DNA of 64,000 bases, taken from Pirellulaceae bacterium (lineage in GTDB: Bacteria; Planctomycetota; Planctomycetia; Pirellulales; Pirellulaceae). A program made the translations under genes and the position numbers. Shown piece after piece: positions 25,475-35,600 of this stretch. The notes under the pieces were generated by a model that was not told the origin of the DNA, did not search any database, and worked only from the letters and a program-made list of their open reading frames with translations. Location: contig JAHBXT010000004.1 of NCBI GenBank assembly GCA_019636385.1, positions 682,001-746,000 of the forward strand. Direction: 5' to 3'. Every line of letters begins with the position of its first letter. The stretch's first letter is position 1.

Positions 25475-26647
25475 CTAACCGGCCGCTTGCCTGTTGATCC
25501 AGTCCAGGCGACACGAAACGTGAACGTCCATGCCGACCGAAGCTTGCTGCACCGCGTAGACGTGTGGCCCCTGCGATATCTGATCGATACCCCGTCCGGC
25601 CAATGGCGATATAGCACCAGAGCCGCCAATCAATTTGGTCGCGATAAAGACTTCACACTGGTCGATTTGGTGTTGGTCGAAGAGACTACCCAGCAACTGT
25701 CCGCCACCTTCGACCAATACGTTGGTGGCTGAATAACGATCGCCAAGCAATTCCAATAGTTCATTCAAACGTTGTTGAGGATCCTCGGCGTGGCTGTGCT
25801 CGACTTGACACCCCAATTCTCGCAGCGCCTGTGCTTTGTGCCGAGTCTCCTGAGGACCGGTCCAGAACAATGTTGGAAATTGGCGAGCGGTTCTTACGAG
25901 TCGGCTTGTGGTGGCGACGGACAATTGCGAGTCAACCACTACGCGCAGAGCTATTCTGGCCGGCTGCTGGCTCTCGGGCAAGCGAGCCGTCAGCAGCGGA
26001 TCGTCGGCCAACACCGTACCGCTGCCAACCAAAATTGCATCCACTCGACTGCGTAACTGATGGACCAGTTGCCGGCTGTCAGGGCCAGAAATCCACTGGC
26101 TGTCTCCGCTGGCGGTAGCAATGCGACCATCAAGACTCATAGCCCACTTGGCGATGATCCAGGGACGCCGCTGCTGAATACGCTTGAGATAGGGCGCGTT
26201 GAGCTGTTGGGCGGCATCCGCCTGAAGACCAACTGCGACGTGCAGTCCTGCAGCTCGCAATTGTGCAAGCCCGCCTCCATTGACTGCCGCAAACGGGTCC
26301 TGCATAGCCACGACCACTCGCTGCACCCCAACGTCCAACAGCAGTTGAGCACAGGGAGGAGTTTTCCCGTGGTGGCAACAGGGTTCTAACGTCACGTAGG
26401 CGGTGCAGCCCTTCAACAGCGACTCGCGGCCCGCCTGCCGCGCGTTGGTTACAGCGGCTAGTTCGGCGTGGGGTCCTCCAAAGCGAGCGTGATAACCTTC
26501 GGCAATCAATTGATCGCCGCGCGCCAGCACGCAACCAACCAGCGGATTGGGTTCAACGTAACCCAGACCAAGCTTGGCCAGCTCCAGGGCGCGGTTCATC
26601 CAGCTCTGGTCGATCGGATCACTAGACTGCGCTGCGCCGCTAGTCAC
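25475..26647 (-). CDS. ribD: Bifunctional riboflavin deaminase/reductase
   Basis: Carries out the deamination and side-chain reduction steps after GTP cyclohydrolase II in riboflavin synthesis. The N-terminal zinc deaminase domain shows the HAE motif at 60-62 and the PCC...PPC zinc ligands at about 90 and 99. The C-terminal reductase domain (about 150-390) shows AKWAMSLDGRIA, WISG, RSRVDAILVGSGTVL, NVLVEGGGQLLGS. The total of 390 residues is normal. It starts at GTG 26647, 24 bases downstream of the SEC-C gene stop on the same strand. No other rib gene or FMN riboswitch was seen nearby. Confidence 0.94.
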   Translation of the reverse strand: MTSGAAQSSDPIDQSWMNRALELAKLGLGYVEPNPLVGCVLARGDQLIAEGYHARFGGPHAELAAVTNARQAGRESLLKGCTAYVTLEPCCHHGKTPPCAQLLLDVGVQRVVVAMQDPFAAVNGGGLAQLRAAGLHVAVGLQADAAQQLNAPYLKRIQQRRPWIIAKWAMSLDGRIATASGDSQWISGPDSRQLVHQLRSRVDAILVGSGTVLADDPLLTARLPESQQPARIALRVVVDSQLSVATTSRLVRTARQFPTLFWTGPQETRHKAQALRELGCQVEHSHAEDPQQRLNELLELLGDRYSATNVLVEGGGQLLGSLFDQHQIDQCEVFIATKLIGGSGAISPLAGRGIDQISQGPHVYAVQQASVGMDVHVSCRLDWINRQAAG

Positions 26648-26671
26648 GGCTGGCCCCCTGCACTGCCTCCG

Positions 26672-28768
26672 TTAAGAACCAGGCAGCCATAGCTTGCTTT
26701 CTTGTTGCTGAGCTGGTGCCGCCCCGGGTAAAACCAAGCTGCTGGCCTGTTGACCCGCAGGCGCTGCGCCGGTTGACAGAGCTAGATCGTCAGGCCCCAT
26801 GGGCGACTGTCGACGAGCTGCCGATAGTGTTTGAATCTGCTCCAAGAAGGCAGCCAGCTCGGGATCTCTGGGGTATTTGCGAACGGCTTCCATCATGCAC
26901 TCTTGAGCAGCTTGTTCGCGTCCTAAGCGGGCCAGCAAATTCATTCGCCGCAAGATCAATTGCCCAACCGGTCTGTTGGCTTGAACCAACAGGCTCTCAG
27001 CAATCTTGGAATGTTCGATCTTGGCTTCCAAGTCCGGATCAAACTCCATCATCAACGTTCGTGCCATCAGTTGGGCACTGGGATTTTGCGATAGGGTGTC
27101 TCGGGCAAGTATTTGTTTCGCCAATTCCAGCTCTAAGCGATGCGCTCCCTTGCTGGCGGCCGTCTGAGTAATGCCTAGCAAGGCGTTATCGGAGACACCG
27201 GCACAGTCGATGCGCACCAAGTCGATAATGCTGGGCAGGACCATTGGTTGGCCGCTTTCAGGCAACGGCAATCGAGCAGGCCGCTCGATTGCTAACCGCT
27301 GATAAATTTCTTGAATCGCTGACGACGGCGCAAGAATCGCTTGGCAACCTTCCAGATGCAACAGCAAGGCTTGTAAGCTTTCGCGATGCTCTGGCCTGGT
27401 CGCGGCTTCTAGCGGAGACAAATCTCCCAAAACCTGCTGCGGCATGTTCAGAAAATCGTCGACGAGCATTCTGCCACGTGCCTCCAGGGTAACCCAGGGG
27501 CGCTCCGACCCATGCATGTAAGCGTTGCGTGCCAGTAGTTCGTCGTAGCTGTGAGCATACTCTGGCTGCTGGTCTGCGGCACGAGTAATCTGCAGAAGCG
27601 ACTCAATCTTTTCCAGCAACGGTCGGTGCGTCGGTACGTCGGCAGCCAGCAATAGTGCCCGGGCTGGTTTGTCGGTTTGTTTGCCAAAGACGGCTACGAT
27701 TCCGGCAAACGTCCGCAAGTCACCATCCGCGTCCGACCGCGGCTGAAACATTTGGAACACGCGCCGGGCCGGAACTTCGTCGCCAATCATCGCAGCCATG
27801 AAGTGGCGTGAATCATCCAGTTCATCCAGCCGGGACTCTTCTAAGTCGATAAGAGCTTCAATGACTTTATCTTCCGATTGAATCTCACCGAAACGCACAA
27901 AACTTCGAGCCAGCAGTGGCTTACGCTCAAACTCCCAGGCAAGCACGCGGAAGTACAAGCGATCGTCCAGAGAAACACTTGGATGCTCCGCTAGCTTCTT
28001 GGCAGTAGCGATAGCGCCAGGTCGATTCAGTTGGGCTACTTGGGCTCGCAGTAAATGAGACAGCGGGCCGGGTTGATTGGGAAAATCCCGCAGAATCGCG
28101 TTCAGTTTTTTTTCGGCCTGCTCGTAACGGAAGATCGATACCAGCGCGTTGACCTCATCCAGTCGCTCGGTCCACTGCGAGAACTCTTTAGTATGCACCA
28201 GTCGATTTTGACTCTTGCAAATCAAGTGAATTGAAGGGTCCATCGAAACCGATTGTAAACCGACCTGGCGTGAGACCAACTCCTGCAACTCACCCCAGAA
28301 CCCCAGCAGCGCGCTGTCTTCAGACATCAGCAATCGCTGGACGAGCATCTGAATGGCATAGCTGGCCGGTCGCGGCATGGCTTCACGAGCTTCAGCCAAT
28401 CCGTCCAGCAGATAGCGCGCCTGCTGCTGAATAGGTTCCTCTTGGATGCCGGCCGCCATTGAGCAATAGATTAGCGCCAGCGGATTGTCCGGCTTTAATT
28501 TGATGAACCGCTGGGCGGTTTCGACCAACATCGGCATCTCTTGCATGCTGAGCGCCAATTCACCCTTGACGGCCAGCAGCCAGGCGGCATTGGGCAACTT
28601 GGTCAACAAGCTATTAATGCGATCGACGGCCGCCAAATCCTGCTGACCGTCGATCAAGCGGATGATTCGCTCTAACTCGGGCAGTTGATCTGCAGCACCG
28701 CACTTGCAGAATTTGATTTTCTTTCCGCTTCCACAAACACATGCCTGGTATTGGTCGATCGTTGTCAT
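26672..28768 (-). CDS. Large helical protein with N-terminal SEC-C metal-binding motif
   Basis: A 698-residue soluble protein. The N-terminus holds a SEC-C-type zinc motif (CVCGSGKKIKFCKC, residues about 10-23), the same motif that ends SecA and occurs in several unrelated proteins. The rest is mostly helical with TPR-like helical pairs (LAVKGELALSMQEMPMLVETAQRF; AKKLAEHPSVSLDDRLYFRVLAWEFE) and a Gln/Pro/Ala-rich C-terminal tail. No enzymatic motif was seen. The TPR-like body suggests a protein-interaction role. It is followed by ribD on the same strand after 24 bases. The start ATG is at 28768. Confidence 0.7.
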   Translation of the reverse strand: MTTIDQYQACVCGSGKKIKFCKCGAADQLPELERIIRLIDGQQDLAAVDRINSLLTKLPNAAWLLAVKGELALSMQEMPMLVETAQRFIKLKPDNPLALIYCSMAAGIQEEPIQQQARYLLDGLAEAREAMPRPASYAIQMLVQRLLMSEDSALLGFWGELQELVSRQVGLQSVSMDPSIHLICKSQNRLVHTKEFSQWTERLDEVNALVSIFRYEQAEKKLNAILRDFPNQPGPLSHLLRAQVAQLNRPGAIATAKKLAEHPSVSLDDRLYFRVLAWEFERKPLLARSFVRFGEIQSEDKVIEALIDLEESRLDELDDSRHFMAAMIGDEVPARRVFQMFQPRSDADGDLRTFAGIVAVFGKQTDKPARALLLAADVPTHRPLLEKIESLLQITRAADQQPEYAHSYDELLARNAYMHGSERPWVTLEARGRMLVDDFLNMPQQVLGDLSPLEAATRPEHRESLQALLLHLEGCQAILAPSSAIQEIYQRLAIERPARLPLPESGQPMVLPSIIDLVRIDCAGVSDNALLGITQTAASKGAHRLELELAKQILARDTLSQNPSAQLMARTLMMEFDPDLEAKIEHSKIAESLLVQANRPVGQLILRRMNLLARLGREQAAQECMMEAVRKYPRDPELAAFLEQIQTLSAARRQSPMGPDDLALSTGAAPAGQQASSLVLPGAAPAQQQESKLWLPGS

Positions 28769-28868
28769 GCTGGGGCTTTCCGAGTAAAGATACCGTGCAA
28801 AAAAATCGGAATCAGCCGCTCTAGGCGATTATCCCGGTATCGCAGTTAGTGAATCGACGCTCAGCCGC

Positions 28869-29657
28869 CTAAGTGGTGACTTTGACCTTGGTACGTGCCT
28901 CCCGTAGCCCGCGGCTCAGAATATCGCGAAGCATTGGCGAAAAGTCCTCATACTTGGATTGATCTGGAGCCCCAGCAGCAAATTGAAAGATCGCATCGCG
29001 TGGTTTGGGGCTAAGGGCGATCAACGTGCTGCTGATCGTCCCGTAGTCGCCTCCGCGAATGACCATACTGGCCCGACTGCTGGGCGTCGGGGAACGAGCG
29101 AAAACCTTGCTGGCAACGGCTAAGAATTTGACAGGCGAATCCAGATTCTGAAGGGTCAGAAGCCGGTGAGCCAATTGAACTCGATCGTCAATCGGATCAT
29201 TCAAATCCAAATTGCCAATGATGTTCAACCCATCCTCCAGAGGCATGACGTCGTGCCGCTCGCCGTCGTTGTATACAACCCATCCACTTTCGTAGTCGCA
29301 AACGATCAAATTAAACGGCTGGTAGCGATGAGTCACCATTTCGTCGACAGCCTTGTCGATGGCGACACGAGCCGATCCACAGCGAAGTACTTCACGGGCG
29401 ATAAGCCCTCGGCTGCGAGCCCCTACACTGTCGGCCCCCCCACCAGCGCGGCGGTTGCAAAGTCCGACAAACATCCCATGCTGATTAACGCCCATCCACG
29501 TTCCTCCAGCACGTTGATCCATGCCGCACAATACGCGGGGTTTACCGGACTGAATTGAAGGCGGCTGGGAAGGCCGATCGTAATACTCCTCTCGATTTGC
29601 AGCTACTAGGATGGGGCTCTCTGGGACTAAACGGTAGAGAACTGCCAGTAAACACAT
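28869..29657 (-). CDS. NRDE-family protein
   Basis: A 262-residue cytoplasmic protein of the NRDE (DUF833/TANGO2-like) family. The signature appears as ANREEYYDRPS near residue 19, and FNLIVCDYESGWVVYN and GTWMGVNQHG are typical core segments. The protein starts Met-Cys; Cys2 could be an N-terminal nucleophile after Met removal, as in Ntn hydrolases, but this is inference. The biochemical function is unknown. It lies 100 bases upstream of the SEC-C gene on the same strand. Confidence 0.85.
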   Translation of the reverse strand: MCLLAVLYRLVPESPILVAANREEYYDRPSQPPSIQSGKPRVLCGMDQRAGGTWMGVNQHGMFVGLCNRRAGGGADSVGARSRGLIAREVLRCGSARVAIDKAVDEMVTHRYQPFNLIVCDYESGWVVYNDGERHDVMPLEDGLNIIGNLDLNDPIDDRVQLAHRLLTLQNLDSPVKFLAVASKVFARSPTPSSRASMVIRGGDYGTISSTLIALSPKPRDAIFQFAAGAPDQSKYEDFSPMLRDILSRGLREARTKVKVTT

Positions 29658-29764
29658 CGATATGCGATCTTCTTGTCTACGAGTAAGCGATCAGTAAATT
29701 TTTCTCCCGCTTCCGGTGGCAAAACACCGACAGGGAAGTGATGCCTTCAATCTATCGCCACCCC

Positions 29765-29798
29765 CTCGATCAAAACACCCTCTTATGGAGGGATCGAG
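29765..29798. repeat. Nested hairpin-forming repeat
   Basis: CTCGATC pairs with GATCGAG (7 bp, sharing one base with the inner stem), and inside it CCCTC pairs with GAGGG around a 5-base loop. A second CCCTC-AC-GAGGG sits at 29821-29832. There is no T-run, so these look like repeat-derived stem-loops rather than a terminator. Confidence 0.45.
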
Positions 29799-30070
29799 TA
29801 AGCAAATCAGCACCAAACCGCCCTCACGAGGGATATTTAGCGAACCAACCCAACTACCCAATCGCCCCACACCACTCAAAACTCGCATTGTAAAACGACG
29901 GTGCTTTCGGAGATTGGCTGGACATCTGGTCGATTGCCTGAACCAACTCTTGTAGGCTGCCTGAGAACGCTAATCCGCCGTTGGCGTACTGGCCTAGTCT
30001 AAAATTGCCAGAAAGTACGGAAACTCGTCTTGTGCTTACCACACACGGTCTTGCATATAGATGGAATCCC

Positions 30071-30110
30071 CCCAACGGGCAACCCAGGGAGAGGGACAAC
30101 CCAGCGTGAC
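30071..30110 (+). repeat. Direct repeat, copy 1 (CAACGGGCAACCCAG type)
   Basis: This copy and the one at 30140 share CAACGGGCAACCCAG, a GAGGGA segment and AACCCAGCG. They are about 70 bases apart, upstream of the kinase-like membrane protein gene. Confidence 0.5.
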
Positions 30111-30139
30111 TAGACCAATGGTCGTGGGAGCATTCAAAA

Positions 30140-30178
30140 CCCACAACGGGCAACCCAGCGAGGGAAACCCAGCGGGAC
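30140..30178 (+). repeat. Direct repeat, copy 2 (CAACGGGCAACCCAG type)
   Basis: Second copy, slightly shorter than the one at 30071; CAACGGGCAACCCAGCGAGG is followed by AAACCCAGCGGGAC. Similar elements are common between planctomycete genes. Confidence 0.5.
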
Positions 30179-30259
30179 ACACCTCCTTCCAGGGCCGGTC
30201 ATCGCTCCAGCAGGCGATGCACATGGATTTTAGTGGTCGGCGAATCAAGGAAGAGGTGG

Positions 30260-32497
30260 ATGAATAACCCACAGACGAGCGAGCATTCGACGTTCGCTTC
30301 TTATCCGATATTCGGTGGTACTACAATGAGCCGCGCCGCACCGACTAGCGGTTCGGGGACTCTTTGGACGGATGGTGGGTTACGGCCGACTTCGATTGCT
30401 CGAGTTCGCCGACTTGGAAGTGGTCGGGCTGCTCAGGCATACCTTGTTGAAATTCAGACTGCCGATGGTCGCCGTGCGCGCTGTGTCGAGAAGGTATTTC
30501 GACCTAATTGGCTGACCAGATTTGTCTACCGAGTCTGTTTTCAAGCTCCCTTCGCCTATCAGGAAAACGTCGACGCCATCCTGGCTTGTTTTTATCGCCG
30601 CCGCGTTGCATGGGCGATTTGTCGGGCTTTTCTATCCCAGGTTCAAGTCGCCTACCCGCTGTATGTTCGCTGGGATAGTGAAACTCAAGCTATGGTCTTA
30701 GCCAGCGAGCTGGCTGAGGGGCGTGGCATTATCCCCGCCGCAGTCAAGACACAAACGATCCGGCAGTGGCTGGGTCAACGGTCACGCACGGGCCATCCTA
30801 CGGTCGAGGACCAAACCGACGACATGCCACAACTGTTGTCGACGATGAATCGTTTTGAAGAGTTGCTAATTGACTGTGGCCTTGTCGGAAGCGGCTGGCA
30901 AGTTTGCACGCGCTCTTTAGTCTCCACCGCCAACTTGTTGCGGACGGAGCGTGGGTACGCTGCAGTGGACTTAGAGTCCGGTATTCCTGCTATGCTCGTC
31001 CCCAAGTATCTCGTCGCCGGTCTGCGTTTAGGGCGTTTGCCGATGTTCGACGACCTGGATGCTCATCGACTCAAACAATGGTTCATACAAAACTATAAGC
31101 AACTGGACCAACGACTCGAAACCGATCAGCTTGACCAACTAGCAAATGACATCGACCAATTAGTTCAATGCTCGGCGAACTGGAAAGCCAGTGAACCCAC
31201 GGTAGCGCACAAACCGTGGCGATTGCTAACTCGGCGATTTCGGGATGCGTATAGTCACAGAGTGATAGAATCCTGGTCGCGGCAACACATCATTGATTCG
31301 ACCACCCGAGCTGGATTAATTCAGTCTTCCCAAGCACTCTTTCAGTCCCCGGTTTATTGGCTTGGTTGTATCCCTGGGCACCTCGGACGTTTCTTGCAAC
31401 GATGTGTGGCTCATCGGGCCTATTGTCGGCAGGTACGGCGATTCTTCAGCGATGTTTCGTATCGGACCTGTGTGCTTGGTCGCTATGCTGAACACAAGGC
31501 TCAAGGGTGGCAGGAATCTGGACGATTATCGGCTGGCCAACCGCCGATTAGCACCACAACCAGATTTGCTGCTCATTGGGTACTCAGTCGAACAACGCCT
31601 ACCATGCTCCATCGCTGGCTAACCGATAGCAGGTTTCGTCGCGACCGTTGGACTCGTGCCATACTGCTGCTCTGTAATCGGCGTTTTCAAGCCGGATTTG
31701 GCCGCCTGATCATTGGCAGACGAATTCAAACCTGGCGCGAAGCTCAACGAATCAGCGAACCTGAAGCGAGTCGGTTGGTCCATCAACTGCATCATCCAGC
31801 TGTCGAAGAGTATGTGCGCGGGTTCGGTCTACATGTCGGCCTAAAGCTTCTAATCCCGCTTGTTCTTCCGCTCAAAGCTGCCGGTGCGGCGGCCAGCGTC
31901 GCGTCGGGCAATCCGATCTATTTTTTAGTAATGCTCATGCTATTGCCGATTCTGAGGACCGCGTTAACACTGTGGCGGGTTGCGGCCAGCGGTCGCCCGG
32001 TGAGCGATTTTCGGGACGCGCTGCTAGTCGGCCTGCTTCCGACGGTGGGTTCTTTAGCTTTCCCGGTGCAAATGCATGCATCGTGCTTTGAGCTATCGAC
32101 CTTCTTGCTGCGCGACTTTGCTGCCAAGGTTGGGCGAGCATTACCGATCTACGGAGGCAAGGATTCTCGAACCGAAATCGCCTGCATCCAATCAATCAAC
32201 TTACTTGCGGAACTGATGGATATCTGGCTGAGCATCACGCGCTCTCCGCGCCAGACATTGTCCACCTGCGAGAATGCGGAAGAGCGTGTACCACCACCCT
32301 TTGAGCCTACCATTCGCCTAAGCCGCTGGGATCGCCCAGCTCTGGAACAGCTTGCTCTCATGAACAGCGAGTTTGTGGAAACTCACCGCGCTGCCGAGCG
32401 TTATGCATTGACCAGTGATCGCGTGTGGAATGCCCTGCTGGAAGATGCTGGCTGCCTAACGATCAGCCCGAAACCGAAACAGGCTGTGGCAGCCTAG
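30260..32497 (+). CDS. Kinase-like protein with C-terminal membrane segments
   Basis: A protein of about 745 residues. Near residue 53 is a glycine-rich loop (LGSGRAAQAYL) followed by VEKVF with a Lys, like the ATP-binding lobe of kinase-fold proteins. A later VDLESG near residue 237 could be the metal-binding Asp region; no clear HRD loop was found, so activity is uncertain. Residues about 350-540 are Arg-rich and helical. Three hydrophobic segments follow near residues 535, 555 and 590 (GLKLLIPLVLPL, YFLVMLMLLPILRTAL, ALLVGLLPTVGSLAF). The ATG at 30260 is chosen because AGGAAGAGG is just upstream; a TTG at 30233 or an ATG at 30326 are alternatives. No homologous family could be named with confidence; substrates may be lipid or cell-envelope molecules. 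Confidence 0.6.
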   Translation: MNNPQTSEHSTFASYPIFGGTTMSRAAPTSGSGTLWTDGGLRPTSIARVRRLGSGRAAQAYLVEIQTADGRRARCVEKVFRPNWLTRFVYRVCFQAPFAYQENVDAILACFYRRRVAWAICRAFLSQVQVAYPLYVRWDSETQAMVLASELAEGRGIIPAAVKTQTIRQWLGQRSRTGHPTVEDQTDDMPQLLSTMNRFEELLIDCGLVGSGWQVCTRSLVSTANLLRTERGYAAVDLESGIPAMLVPKYLVAGLRLGRLPMFDDLDAHRLKQWFIQNYKQLDQRLETDQLDQLANDIDQLVQCSANWKASEPTVAHKPWRLLTRRFRDAYSHRVIESWSRQHIIDSTTRAGLIQSSQALFQSPVYWLGCIPGHLGRFLQRCVAHRAYCRQVRRFFSDVSYRTCVLGRYAEHKAQGWQESGRLSAGQPPISTTTRFAAHWVLSRTTPTMLHRWLTDSRFRRDRWTRAILLLCNRRFQAGFGRLIIGRRIQTWREAQRISEPEASRLVHQLHHPAVEEYVRGFGLHVGLKLLIPLVLPLKAAGAAASVASGNPIYFLVMLMLLPILRTALTLWRVAASGRPVSDFRDALLVGLLPTVGSLAFPVQMHASCFELSTFLLRDFAAKVGRALPIYGGKDSRTEIACIQSINLLAELMDIWLSITRSPRQTLSTCENAEERVPPPFEPTIRLSRWDRPALEQLALMNSEFVETHRAAERYALTSDRVWNALLEDAGCLTISPKPKQAVAA

Positions 32498-32607
32498 ACC
32501 AGACAACACGCGCATCGGGACTCCTGGCCAGAACGCCAGTCTCGACGCAGAGCGGTCATCGGGCAAGTCCGCTATTTGGCGACCGCAGCTACGGAAGACT
32601 ACGTCCA

Positions 32608-35600
32608 TTAATTCTGCCACCGTTTTAATTCATCTAGGTACTTCAAGACTCGTGGGCGGTTTTTTTCAAAGTAACCCAACATGACGATCAGCCCAATGCC
32701 GGTGGCAATGCCAAACACCCACCAGGGCCAAACTTGATCGACAGCTTGCGCGGCCTGCCATACCATAGCCACCAGCGCCACCATCACAAACAGTGTTCCG
32801 CAGAATAGGAACGCGCGAACTCGTAGCACGATCCCGGCTGCGACGCCGCTCAGGGCCAAGATCAACAGCCACAACGGCTGCCACAAATTGCCCGCCAAAG
32901 CCCGCATGAAAATCTCGGCGGTACTACTGAAGTAAGCGATCAAAATGCAGACGTAACGGGCTCCGGTCACAGCCGCCTCCTGCAGTTTAGCTCGATTCCA
33001 TTCAACAAATATCAGCGTTGCCAGCGTCGGTGGCAGCAACCAAAACTGTGGATGTTGAAAGAATCGCAATTCCGGCTGACTGTGCAGGTAAGCCCAGAAA
33101 CTGGCCAGCGCCAGCAGCACAGAAGTGGCCCGCCACCAAAGCGAATTGCGCAGCCAACCATGCAGCCCGTATAGACTAGCGGCGGTCAGCAACAGCAACC
33201 AATAGCTTCCCCAGTCGTTCCACAACCAACCGGCATGCTGTGGACGAAACCACCAGACGCCAGCCAGTGGAATCAAGGGCAATAACAAACTACTGCGGTG
33301 AATGGGGTCAGCCAGAATTGGCTGCTCAATTTTGCGCAAGATGTGCCCTAATGCTGCGCTCGCAAAAGCGATTGCGAATATGACTATTGGCCACCAACTG
33401 GCCAACACACCCGAGAACAGGTGCGGAAATAGCTTGTGAGCCGCAACACAGCCTGCCGCTAAAACCAGCTCGGCAGCGTATACGGCCGCCGACCGCACCG
33501 GAGCACTGGCCCGACTTTCAAGTTGCAACGGTCGAGCCGCAAACTGTAGCAACCTCGCAAAGATCGCACTCCAAGCCACCACGACCAACGACCGCCCAAT
33601 GACCGACGCCTGCACTGTATATTCGGCCCAATAGTCTGCGGCTACGATCATGCTGCAACCCAACATTGTGGCCAGGCCCAAGCTACACCAGCCTGTACCC
33701 AACAGCGGCCTGCTCCACAAATCGCTTGGAGCTCGCCGCGATGCCAGCAACGGGTAAGCAATGCCCAGAATAACACAGGCCAACATCGCCCGCTGCAGGT
33801 ACAACCATGATTCAGGTTGCTGCCGCGTTGGCCAGGCTGGCGGCAAATCTGACCACCATGCCAGAACCAACGTTACACTGCTGATCAAAATCACGGTGTA
33901 GCGATGGACACTTCGATCTGGCTGCCCAGCCAAGGGCAGCACAGCGGCCGCTCCCAACATGGGCACCACCATGGCCATCACGCGCGTGACCATGTCGGGC
34001 ATATTCAATACCAGCCAGGCGTTCGGCACCAAACAGACCGCTGCTACCAGCATGTGCCAATTGCTCATCCAGCCGCTGGCCCGATGTAGCTTGTCAGGCT
34101 CTACCAATTCATTCAGTCGCAACAATTGCTGCAGCGGTGCACGCTGCAAGATCAGCTCTCGCAACACAACCGCCAGTGCCGCCAGTGCTCCTAAAAGCCC
34201 GATCAACCAAGCCAGTTCGCTATGCAATCTCAGCAGCTGTTGATGCGCGGCTACAGTGTTGACCGCAACCACCACCAAGGCGATCGTCGCCAAGTAGACC
34301 CCCATACCACGCTGACTGGGCCCGCGATCCCACAATCGCGCGACTGCCAATAAAAAGTTCGCAATCAACAGGCCGAACACCACCCAAGTCGCCGTGGTAC
34401 AATTCGCCACGACCTCCGCTTGCGACAGAATCCAACAGCCGCTGAGTACAATTGATAGGCCGGAAACTCCCAGGCAGGCAACGTGGTCGACGGTCGGCCA
34501 TTTCTCTTGCTTGGAAGCCTCTTGCGTAAGACCGATCGCCTTTAGTCCCAATCGTGAACCGATCGCAACGAGCCCCACTCCGGTAGCTCCCCACAAGACC
34601 TGCCATGGATAATGAATCCAGGTGGTCGATGTTCCACCTGACATCCATGGTACCCAGGCGGCAATCGCAATGAGCATCGCCAGATGGCCGCGCCAGCCTT
34701 GACGACTGGCCTCGCTGCTGATCGTAATGATTGCCGCCAGCACGGCCAATTGGGCTGACGCCCAAATAGAATCAGCGTCTAGTGCAGCCAGCGACATCAC
34801 TCCAACAATCGTGGCCAGCACGATCCAGGCAACCTCACCGCTTAGTGTGAACGGCCGAGCCGTCATCGCGCAGCGAATTCTGTACAACAAGCCGATCACG
34901 AGCGCTGCTAGCCACAGCACGGCCAACAGTCGATAGGGTTCGAAATCGTCTGCCGAAGCAAATTGGCCGGTCGGATTTTTCACCAACCAACTGGCGTAGC
35001 CGGCTGCTGCGACTGGAGCCATCAGCCCCAAAGATATCGCCAGTAGACCAGCGGGCGAAGCACTACGTCGCGGCCATAAAACCCACATCATCACCAGTGT
35101 TGCCAAAACGGTTACTGCTACCGGCATGCCGCCCATCCGGTCCAATTCCGGTAGCGCTCGCTGCGGATAGTACATCACCATCCCAGCAGCCACCGCGCAC
35201 AACATCGCTACAATCCCCATGCCCACGTTCGTCAGCCTGAACGCAGCCTGCTCCGATCCGCGCCATCGTGCTCCGCGACTGGCTTTGGACAGTAGCTGCC
35301 ATGGAGAACTTTGCTTATCCAAGTGTCGCAACGCGATCCAATTGGTTAGCGTGGTCATGCTTAGTGTCTTCCACGACAATATTGCCAGTGCTAGTGCGAA
35401 GCTCTGCGCCGCGACTAGCTCGAAGGCGATGGGCTGGTCGGTCCCCGCCAATCCGCAAATAAGTGCGATACCACCGGCTGTGGCCAAACCTCGACCTGCA
35501 ATTAGATTTGGTGATCGCACCAACCAAGCGGCAACCAGCCAGCCCACAGCCAACAGCGAAACGAGCGGGCCCAACACAATCAACAACCTGCCGACGTTGG

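Larger units (their letters stand above)
29658..30259. other. 600-base intergenic region with hairpins and direct repeats
   Basis: No gene is supported. It contains a nested hairpin (29765-29798), a short CCCTC-AC-GAGGG palindrome (29821-29832), two direct repeats (30071 and 30140) and the SD for the kinase-like gene (AGGAAGAGG, 30248-30256). Confidence 0.5.
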
